Position numbers and translations under genes: made by a program
In this document: positions 55,041 to 64,000 of the stretch, one piece after another
How positions within the stretch are numbered: the stretch's first letter is position 1
Layout: each line of letters starts with the position of its first letter
The notes under the pieces: model-generated
Seen by the model: the letters and a program-made list of their open reading frames with translations, nothing else
Databases searched by the model: none
What the model was told of the DNA's origin: nothing
Assembly (NCBI GenBank): GCA_951213105.1
Contig: OX578152.1
Location: 75,944,680 to 76,008,679, forward strand
Reading direction: 5' to 3'
Source: Amaurobius ferox
Lineage: Eukaryota; Arthropoda; Arachnida; Araneae; Amaurobiidae
Length of the DNA stretch: 64,000 bases

Positions 55041-56534
55041 AAAAATAATGCTGTTAGGGACTAATCTAGACAGAAATAGGATTCATCTTCTATTGCAAAT
55101 AACAATGATAGTCCACTGCGCGGACGCACATGCATCTGCGCTACGCGGGCGTAATACGCCCTCAATAAACGCTTAAATGATTGTGATGTTGGTTTGCATA
55201 TGCGGTCGCACATTTAATCGGCATATGCAAACCGTACACCCTAAATAAGAGCTTAAACACGCCTTCTCCCGTTGCGCTGCAACACCTTCAGGTTTGAACA
55301 AAAAGCAGGGAGATAATAATCGGGATTAGGGATGTTGTTATCTAATTCAAGTAATTTTTTTTTATAGAATGCTTTTAATGACAAAGAATTGTATTGTATT
55401 TAAAAAAATACAAATCATATCTTTAAAATTCAAGAAATAAGAAAATTTCAATTTAAATTACTTCATTTCTTCTACTGCTTTACTTTTGTCTTTCGTCTGC
55501 TTTGTTTCCGTGAATGGCGAAAAGTAAAATTAGAGAATTAAATGCTATATCCGAATATTTTTGTACTATAGAAAAGATTGATCGAGCGAATTCTTACAAC
55601 AGTAAAATATTTGCAAGCTTAAAAAATCAAACTGATATCTGTAAAATTCTGAAAGTTAGAATTTTTAATTTTATTACCCAGATCGTGTCGTGTCAATTGT
55701 GTGTAATCGTCTGACATCTGTCTCCCATTCTTCAAAGAATAGTCTGCTGGAATTAATTGGTTTAAAAATGGCGAAATTTTGACTTATTCATTACCTTTAA
55801 ACTAATTAGAATTTAAAAAAAATCTCGTCGGCATGCATATTTGCATAAGTTGAGATACCATCCTCTATACAGATTTTCGTAGCAGGGGACACCAAGGAAT
55901 TCCTATATCGTTTCGACCAAGGCGACGACTGATACGTCTATTGGAACAAACAGCTTTCTTTAGGCCTAGAAGCGATCCCTCTCTCTAAATCCGACAATTG
56001 TTCGTAGAGTCGTCGAGTACGTCGAGTACGAAGGCATCTTTATACATAACTTACATTATCAAAGCAGAAAATACAGTTCCGATTGCCTGTGAGTCAGAAA
56101 ACTGGTCGTTTTGAATGCTACACGATGCGTCGTTCTCATGCGCGTTGTAAAAGCCCTATAACATTTGGCTCTGACAGTTTGATCATTTGCATGAACATTT
56201 GCGTGTTGAGTTTCGCAGATACATATCTGTTTTTTATAGGTGCATATATTTTTTTACATCAGAGTGTATTTTCGTTAAAATTTATACAGAACAAAATAAA
56301 GCTGTTAAACCGTTTCAGATGCGAAAAACAATTTCCTTCATCAAGCCAAACACAGAGCAGCGGCGCTAGCAAAAGTATGAAGGACAGCTGTAAATAGAGT
56401 TGCACACGTGACACATGAAGGAAATCAAAGCTAAATGAAAAAAAAAAGAACCTAGAATAAATGTGAATGAACAGAAGAAGGATTCCTTGTTCGTGAGTAC
56501 GACTACAAACTGAAGTACTCCATGACAAAAAAAA
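55041..56534. other. no gene recognised; 13-bp inverted repeat at 55191-55233
   Basis: GGTTTGCATATGC and GCATATGCAAACC are perfect inverted copies 17 bp apart, in a GC-richer patch with CGCGGGCGTAATACGCC. The rest has no coding support. Confidence 0.5.
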
Positions 56535-57493
56535 TCTGATGTGGACAGCATATGACTTTCCTTATATAATGAAATGAATTTACTACTTTTACAGTTAAAA
56601 AATATGTTATTCTTATAGTAGATATTTATATTCTTTCCAAGATATTGAATTTTCTTCAATTAGTCGTCATTTTCATTGATTTAAGTCATTTTTATTCATT
56701 TAGCGAGATTTTCGTTAATTTGGCAACATTTAAAAATGTCGCCACGTTGGCGACATTCCGCTAAATTCGTCGCCAAAATCTCGCCAAACGTTATGGACGG
56801 AGAAATCAGTTATTCTTATAGCTGATAAATGACTATTGGCGTTCAAATACAAAAGTATTACTCAAATTATCTTTTGTCGTGAATGGAACTAGTTAAATCC
56901 ACGAGTATGGTGTCACCCAATTTATCGCGTGATATTACATGTGAAAAGTGAGCATGTTTCTTAACAGTTAATATATTTTTTTTTAATTTACGCGATTTTT
57001 TGATAAATTTATTTGAAAAATGTGCATTATCTCGAGAACAGTTCATGCTAGCGTTCTAAAATTTATGTCAATCGTTTTCTAAGTAAAAATTACATAAGAA
57101 ATGTCTATTTGCGTAACTTTATTAAAGGTTTTTTTTTTTTGATGATTTTTCCAAAATTTCACTCGACTATTTAGGGGGGTTCTGAACATTCGATTGTGTT
57201 TAAAAACAATAGGCTTCCAGTATTCGCGGATTGTGATTTTTGTACCAAATTTAATTCGAATCACTCCATTCGTTCGTGAGGTATCGTCTGTACAGACTCA
57301 CTGACACACACACACACACGCACACACACACACACACACATACTTTCACACACACACACACAGACATCACCTCAAAAATGTTCGATTCGCGATCAGGGAT
57401 GCTTGAAACGTGCTCTCCCGTCGAAAACTCGAATTCGAATTTTCGACACCGTCACAATACTTTCTTTATACATTATGTATATAAGGAAAGTAA
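56535..57493 (+). mobile_element. HINE-like repeat, copy D (opposite orientation)
   Basis: Starts TCTGATGTGGACAGC at 56535 and ends in the hairpin plus AAGGAAAGTAA at 57493. The microsatellite is a CA tract (57302-57361) in which CACACG and CATACTTTC interrupt. Confidence 0.92.
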
Positions 57494-57776
57494 TAAATAG
57501 GAAACAACTTGTTTCAGAAGCTTTATGAGCATAAAACAAGTTTGAAAGAAGTAACCGGTTTCGGAAGGTGAACATATTGTCCGAAACCGTTTAAATAAAA
57601 TGCAATCCAAACAAACGGTCCCAGGCGGGCCCACAGAACAAAAGTCTGAACTAAATAATGGACAGTGTGAGGAGTTTCCTCTTTTCTTGTTCAAAACATA
57701 GAATGCAGAAAGGTTATTTATCAAAATATTTGGAAAAGATTATATGTTAAGCTTCCGTTGATCAATTGAAGAAATA
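57494..57776. other. spacer, nothing recognised
   Basis: 283 bp without recognised features. Confidence 0.4.
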
Positions 57777-57923
57777 CAGTGAAACCTGGTTAAAGTGAAC
57801 ACCTTTGGGACTGTGAAAACTGGTCACTTTATGAAAATGGCAGTGGTTACTATATAAAAATGGTATGGCCACTTTATCCAGGTGGTCAATATACCAAAGT
57901 GATCACTTTACCAGATTTCACTG
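57777..57923. mobile_element. 147-bp pogo/Tigger-type MITE
   Basis: Ends CAGTGAAACCTGGTTAAAGTG and CACTTTACCAGATTTCACTG are inverted repeats, with TA on both sides (57775-57776, 57924-57925). CAGTNAAACC ends with TA targeting are typical of pogo/Tigger elements. No coding capacity. Confidence 0.88.
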
Positions 57924-58100
57924 TATATGCCTTTTGGAAGGGAAAGCGCTAAAGCATCTCGATCCTCCTCTTTAAATCCGCAAATCGTATATATGTAATA
58001 CAGTGTGCATTGTTTATTCTATCAGAATATATTTGCAAAAGTTACATTTTAAGCACATGCTTCGGTTGATCCAATAAAAACAATACATGGATTTTCGAAA

Positions 58101-58115
58101 GGGGGGGGGGGGGGG
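58101..58115 (+). repeat. G15 homopolymer
   Basis: Uninterrupted run of 15 G just upstream of HINE-like copy E. Confidence 0.95.
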
Positions 58116-58180
58116 CTGAAGTACTGCGCATCGAGGGCTTTTCTCTTGAACTCACAAATTGCATTAATTGTAATATAATA

Positions 58181-59128
58181 TTACTTTCCTTATATACATA
58201 ATGTATAAGGAAAAGTATTGTGACGGGGTCGAAAATTCGAATTCGAGTTTTTGACGGGAGAGCACGTTTAAAGCATCCCTGATCACGAATCAAACTTTTT
58301 TGAGGTGATATCTGTGTGTGTGTGTGTGTGTGAGTCTGTGGAGACAATAACTGAACGAACGAATGGACCGATTCGACCGAAATTTGGTACAACAATCACA
58401 ATCCATAAACACTGGAAGCCTATTGTTTTTATACGCAATTGAATGTTCAGAACCCCCTTAAATTTTCGAGTGAAATTTTGAAAAAATCGTCAAAAAATCA
58501 AAACAGTTAATAAAGTTACGCAAATAGACATTTCTTGCGTAATTTTTCATTAGAAAACGATTGACATAAGTTTTAGAACACTAACATGAACCGTCCTTGA
58601 GATATTGCAGATTTTTTCAAAAAAAAAAAAAATATCAAAAAGTCATATAAAATAAAATAAAAAATTCCTATTGAGAAACATGTTCACTTTTCATATGTAA
58701 TACCATACGATAAATTGGGTGACATCATTCTCGTGGATCTAGCTCGTTCCATTCATGAAAAAAGATACTTTGAGTAATACTTTTGTATTTGAACGCCAAT
58801 AGTCATTTATCTGCTGTAAGAATAACTTATTTCTTCGTCCATAACGTTTGGCGAGATTTTGGCGACGAATTTGGTGGAATGTCGCCAACTTGGCGACATT
58901 TTTAAATGCTGCTAAATTAACGAAAAACTCGCCAAATGGATAAAAATTACGTAAAATCAATGACGACTCATCGATGATGACGGCATGGAAAATGACGACT
59001 CATTGACGAAAATTCAATATCTTGGAAAGAATACAAATAATTACTATAAAAATAATCTATTTTTTTTACTATAAAAGTAGTAAATTCATTGCATTATATA
59101 AGGAAAGTCATGTGCTACCCACATCAGA
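58181..59128 (-). mobile_element. HINE-like repeat, copy E
   Basis: Full-length relative of copy C. Hairpin at the left, GT microsatellite (58312-58332), end CCCACATCAGA followed by a T run. Confidence 0.92.
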
Positions 59129-59727
59129 TTTTTTTTTTTATTTGAATGCTATCAGAATATTTATGAAAATTCTACTTGAGAAATCGCGTTCAATCAGCAA
59201 ATGAAAATAGGATTTAGAGCTTTTCGATGGGGCCCTTGGCCCCCTGCTGCTTGGGCTTTCCTTCCGAGCACAATTTAAGACATAATAAAATTTAACATTT
59301 ATTATGCTGAATGGACACTTATTATGGTAATTAAACATACAATTAACCATATAAATATGTAATATATCATGTTTTTGTTGAAATTTGTCTGCCAACATTT
59401 TTATTTTAATTTTTAAACGGTTTTTAGCAGATTTATTAACATTTAACAAATATGTTTGATAATTCCGCAAATTTTGAATAGAGGGCTCTCAAATAGCCGT
59501 CTAGAGTCCATTTTACTATCCTGAAACACGGGGCAGGATTAATTTTCCCAAACGAATTAATTGGCGTTGTTTAAGCGTTAGATAAGCTCCCGCTATACTA
59601 CTTGATTAATACAGAATCGCATCTTCAAGCGCGAATGATTTCCGCCAACTCCGAAAGCGACCGGGGCCGAACAATGTTGAAGTGTAAAATATGCACTCCT
59701 CCAGTTGTATATTATAGCCCACTGTTT
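59129..59727. other. spacer between repeats E and F, nothing recognised
   Basis: AT-rich with no coding support. Confidence 0.5.
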
Positions 59728-59935
59728 TTACTTTCCTTATATACATAATGTATAAGGAAAGTATTATGACGGGGTCGAAAATTCGAATTCGAGTTTTCGA
59801 CGGGAGAGCACGTTTCAAGCATCCCTGATCAAGAATAAAACATTTTTGAAGTGATGTCTGTGTGTGTGTGTGTGAAAGTATGTGTGTGTGTCAGTGGGTC
59901 TGTGGAGACGATAACTGACGAACGAATGGACCGAT
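59728..59935 (-). mobile_element. HINE-like repeat, copy F (208-bp hairpin-end fragment)
   Basis: Matches the first 208 bp of copy C up to GAATGGACCGAT, then homology stops sharply. Confidence 0.9.
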
Positions 59936-61907
59936 ATCTAAAATTATTCTAGGCTTATTCTAGGTGGCCTTGCCTTAACACTTAACTATCGCCATCTGCC
60001 TACTGCCAATGAGATATTAAAAGGAGAAATAACCGTACAGGGGTATTCCCTTCAAGTAAAATCCCTACTCGATGGGCGCTGGTCTGATTTCGCCCAATGC
60101 ATCTTGATTGTATACTTAGAACTTTTGACTTTACTAATCTTAAGTCAATTGATTAACTTGACATAAGCCAGTTGATTAGCTTGTTTGAGACAGAATTATT
60201 TTTAATTTTTTGTCTGTTCAGGCTGATTTGCTGGATGTGTTGCAGCAGATAACATTAGAAATAAAATACTTTTAGATTATTTATACTGTGATTTTCTTTC
60301 TTCGCGTTTATATAACGAATGTGTGTAAATAAAAATTGTTTGATTAAATTTTGCTTAGCTTTACTCATGTTTCATCATTTTCTTTGTCTAATTTATTTTT
60401 ATAGGACAATTTTTTTCCTGGTAGGAGCCATTATTGATTTTACAATTATTACAGGATTTTTTTTTTCTCCTTAATTTCTGTAGTTTAAGTTACACTTCTG
60501 CTAAAAGAGTTTATCTGAAAGAAATATGTAAAATATAGAAGAGCTTCTTTCTTAAAAACATTTCATTTGCAACTTATAATTTGCAGTTGTATTATTAAAA
60601 TTTACAAAAATTATCTTCTATGAAGAGTATAACATATATCTGTGAAATAAAATCTGAGAATAAAATATATCTGTAGAGCGAAAATAATATTTAGTGTGAA
60701 AAAAAATTGTGGAATTTCTAACTCTTTATTTGTTTTACATGATCATGTCAAAGGTAAGTGCATTTATAATTTCTATTTTATTAATATATTACATATAAGA
60801 GTGCACTTGAATTTGAGTGTAAAAGTTTTTTGTAAGATCATGCATGCAAAATAAAATGCATGCAAACTAACTGTACTCTATTTGGTACAGCGTTCTTGAT
60901 CCTTCAATAATTAAATTAAAGCATTGATTAAACAAACAAAAAATTTATATAGGATATATCAATAAAATATTATCGGTACATATTAACGGTTCGCATAAAT
61001 ATTTGATTTTATATTTTTAGCAAAATCATAATCTATCTATGGAATAATAACTGTTATCTATTTAAGGCGGACTTAGACCGATCCAAAAAGTTACCTTTTG
61101 TCGACAGATGACGCTGAATATCGCAGGTTTGGCGAGATCCGACTTTGCGCGAAACAGCGATTATAGTCAATTTGCTGTAGCTTCACTTTCGGGTTAATCC
61201 TGAAACCTGATATTATGGGATGCATTCAATCTCAATGACAGACTAGTTTTTCTCAGCTAATAAATTGAAAAAGTGGATAAAAGTATGTAATATCAATATA
61301 AATTATATTGATAATAAAATGTCATATTTATTTTGCATGCTCCTACGGATCAGTATAAATTTTAAATCTTATATGCTTATTCATAGTAATAAATATTTGT
61401 TATATGAGTGTTGATGGGAAACTGACAAGTTAATTCATTTATTGCTGTTAAAGTATATTTGAAATTTTAACACTTTAAATGGGTTTGCTTGTCCGGCCTA
61501 TTACTTATACTTTTAAGCATTTGTATATTTTTTAGCTCTATTTTTCTATTGCTCATGGATTGGTAAAATTCAGTGTACCTGCATTGGTAATGTTTTGTAT
61601 GCGTTTATAATGATGTGTTTATTCTTTTATGCTTAATTTTAAACTATTTCAGAAAAACAAGAACAAATAGGTTTCAGGTGAAATTGACAAGTTCCTTTTC
61701 ATTGTATTTGAAATTTCAGCAATTTAAATATTTTACTTTTTCTACCTATGATGTATGTGCTTAACCATTTGTGGATCTACTTTATATTGTTTTTATTCTC
61801 TTGATAACATAACAAAAAAAAAATTCTAAGAAATGAATATTTCACCATCATTTTATAATGAAGTCTCTTTACTCATCTTGAACCAAAAGGTGAATAGTCT
61901 AAACCAC
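59936..61907. other. no gene recognised; repeat segments at 60883-61205
   Basis: Segment A (60883-61075: GTACAGCGTTCTTGA ... AATAACTGTTATCTATTTAAGG) and segment B (61076-61205: TTTTGTCGACAGATGACGCTGA ... TTTGCTGTAGC) recur at 63285-63650 in the order B, A. The rest is AT-rich. Confidence 0.6.
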
Positions 61908-61920
61908 TTCTTCGTTGTGG

Positions 61921-62271
61921 TACTGGTTCTCGTTAGATCACCGAAGTCAGGCAGCATCGGGCGCGGTTAGTACTTGGGTGGGTGATCACCTGGGAACACC
62001 GCGTGCTGTTGGCACATTTCGGGCGTGGTTTGCGCGCTGGATTTGCACTCTGCCACAACTGCCGCCGTGTTCATGCGGAGTACGATCACGTTAAACATGT
62101 GGGTCAGTAAGTCCTTCCGAGAGGTTGGTGGTAGGGGACGGAGGGTACGGTCCCTGTGGATGCCTCCCCCACTGGGTTCCGGTCTAAATTGGGTGGCACT
62201 TCCCGGCCGTCCGAACAGTTACCTTACACCTTTCTGGTAGGTCGGACGGTCTGGGTCTCAACAACAACAAC
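61921..62271 (+). mobile_element. full-length SINE with a 5S-rRNA-derived head (SINE3-like)
   Basis: The first ~95 bp (61929-62016) align to the 3' three-quarters of eukaryotic 5S rRNA. Shared blocks include GGTTAGTACTTGG, the CCTGGGAA box and GTGCTGT near the 3' end, so the internal RNA polymerase III control region (box C) is largely kept. A ~235-bp unrelated body follows, ending GGGTCTCAACAACAACAAC. Direct repeats TTC(T/C)TCGTTGTGG at 61908-61920 and 62272-62284 (one mismatch) flank it, as expected after LINE-driven insertion. Truncated copies lie at 10020-10081, 22043-22241 and 2470-2692. SINE3 elements with 5S heads are known in fish and some mammals; assignment to that class is inference. 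Confidence 0.9.
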
Positions 62272-62284
62272 TTCCTCGTTGTGG

Positions 62285-63284
62285 CTCTACATCAGTGCCA
62301 TTAAAACATACAGCCTTAAGTAGAAAAATAACAAAATGAAAGTTTATATTGGCTTGAAATGATATTGCCAACTTCATCATTTTCTTATTTCCTATAAATC
62401 CAGTGTTAGCGAGAATTGAATTTTTTTTTTTCTGTTTCATTGGAAATTCAACTGTATACATCTTAAATTCAATATAGTTGCGGAGTTATAGCAGTAAATG
62501 CAATCAATGATCGACAGTTACTGTATTAGAGATCCATGTTCCCTGCTCGCTATACATAAAAACCCATATATGTGCACACTGGGTTCAACTGGGCATATTA
62601 AAATCTTTAACATTTTTACTAAAATCTGAAATGATTTTAGCATTTTCATATTTTCTTTATCTAAAATTCCAGTCTTGATTTTTTTAATATTAAGGTGAAA
62701 TAGATCTAAATGTTTATCTGAAAAATAAGTTGCAATTACTATAGAATTTTCTATTATAATGTTATTTGAAATATAAATCATACTAAAGTCTCAAATGTAA
62801 AATCATACTAATATGGTGATATCATTTCAACCATGAATAGCAGGTGCTAGTTATCAAATACATATAGAATCATAGACTAATTTAATATCACCAAAACCCT
62901 AACGCCAAAATCTATAGAAAATTGGATTCCCTTCAGAAAATTACCGTATGCATGTTACCGCTAACATTAATCATAATTTGCTGTCTTCTTAACTTAAAGT
63001 ACACGTCTCTATCCTCAGTCTCTTCTCTTTACCAGTGACCAATTTTAACTAATAAGATATGCAAATTTTAAAAATTTTCACATCCTTTTAACTTTCAGAC
63101 TCAATTTAAATTCCTTTTACTCAAAATACTCAAGTTATCCAGAATCCTAGGATTAATGTTGTGTTTATGAGCTTTAACATTTTAGCTAAAATGGCATGTT
63201 TTAACAAGATTTCTTCTGAAAAAATGCTAAATAAAACTGGTACAATTAAGACATTGTGTACACATCAAAGTTAAAGTGGCTTTA
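62285..63284. other. no gene recognised
   Basis: AT-rich, only short open frames, no coding support. Confidence 0.5.
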
Positions 63285-63650
63285 GAAACACCCACCACCA
63301 GGTCAACTTTTGTCAATAGATAGCGCTGAATAATTGCAGGTTTGACGAGATACGCCAAAAGGCAATTGCTTAATTTGCGGTAGCACTCTTAACTTCCAAT
63401 TTAATTCCGAACATTGGATACCGAGTGTGATCCTTCTGTTTATTTTAACTAACTGTACTCTTTACTTGGTACAGCGTTCTTGAAGAGTTCACCGCGAAGT
63501 GCGACCGTTGATTAAACGAAAAGTTTTTTATATAGGATATACCAATAAAATATTATCGATACATATTAACGGTCCACATAAATATTTCATTTTATATTTT
63601 TAATAAACTAATAATCTATGGACTAATAACTGTTATCTATTTAAGGCTTA
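63285..63650 (+). repeat. repeat segments B' and A'
   Basis: B' (63285-63425: ACTTTTGTCAATAGATAGCGC ... TTTGCGGTAGC) and A' (63446-63650: ACTAACTGTACTC ... AATAACTGTTATCTATTTAAGG) are diverged direct copies of B and A at 60883-61205, but in swapped order. After 63650 nothing is recognised to the window end. Confidence 0.75.
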
Positions 63651-64000
63651 ACAAATTACTGCCCAGATGATTGGTAAAAATTATAACCAATATCCCTTCG
63701 GTCTTAAAATATGTAAAAGGAAAATTTGAACCTGATATGGCAGAATTAATATCGATACAAAATCCACATCGAAATATTATTACAAGTTTTGAAATTTTTC
63801 CTGATCACTTTTTTACTTGATAAAATAGTTATTCGGGATGAAATCATGCAATTAAAATTTTACGCACTCCCCACTTTCATATTTATCGAAAATAAGTTTT
63901 TGAATTGGCAACAGCTTTTTCGACAAAGAAAGTTAAATTATTTGAATATTACTTCTTTTGAGATAGCAACAGCTGTTTCAACAATGAAAGATTAGATTTT

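Noticed and set aside
57276..57500. Frame rich in TH dipeptides
   Set aside because: It is the CA microsatellite of repeat copy D translated.
61929..62016. A functional 5S rRNA gene
   Set aside because: The 5' quarter of 5S is missing, there are many substitutions, and it continues into a SINE body flanked by a target duplication.

Overview
The window looks like an AT-rich, repeat-dense metazoan nuclear genome, most likely an arthropod and plausibly an arachnid. It has introns with GT/AG borders, two conserved eukaryotic single-copy genes, a metazoan Ty3/gypsy-type retrotransposon, mariner-like, piggyBac and hAT remnants, and long runs of short interspersed repeats. There are no bacterial features. 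The species cannot be fixed from the sequence alone.

Host genes. (1) Minus strand, 24874 down to 3645: the first eight coding exons of ELP1 (IKAP), the large scaffold of the Elongator complex that modifies tRNA wobble uridines. The exons join in phase into 280 codons. The rest of the gene should lie beyond base 1. (2) Plus strand, 28293-29126: an intact, intronless coding region for the 20S proteasome subunit alpha-6/PSMA1. The two genes are head to head, about 3.4 kb apart.

Layout. 1-1159: broken BED-finger hAT transposase containing a 30-bp foldback duplication. 1160-24739: ELP1 introns holding copies of a 5S-rRNA-derived SINE family, a 13-nt-TSD insertion (4658-5221), a three-copy ~185-bp tandem array (10217-10740), foldback/MITE elements (15673-15972; 18713-19422), a long-TIR transposon with 14-bp direct repeats (21011-22766) and a TTAA-flanked, internally deleted piggyBac (22829-23900). 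24875-35006: intergenic DNA around PSMA1 with MITEs and long G/C homopolymers. 35007-48932: a mariner-like transposon (about 2.08 kb when whole) whose right inverted repeat was split by an 11.8-kb LTR retrotransposon (36999-48842, minus orientation). The retroelement has 1011-bp LTRs that differ at one noticed base, a GGCAC target duplication, gag, pol and a textbook -1 frameshift signal at the gag/pol junction. 48935-64000: no host gene recognised; five near-complete or truncated copies and one short stub of a ~0.93-kb repeat with Helentron/HINE-like architecture, a pogo-like MITE, a TGACGTCA-rich patch and the full-length 5S-derived SINE at 61921-62271.

Most notable points: the ELP1 intron-7 donor reads TT where GT is expected, with a possible in-frame compensating splice; the 5S-derived SINE family is supported by target-site duplications; the LTR element is very young and nested in another transposon; and a ~0.93-kb repeat family shows asymmetric inverted termini, a hairpin and an internal microsatellite.
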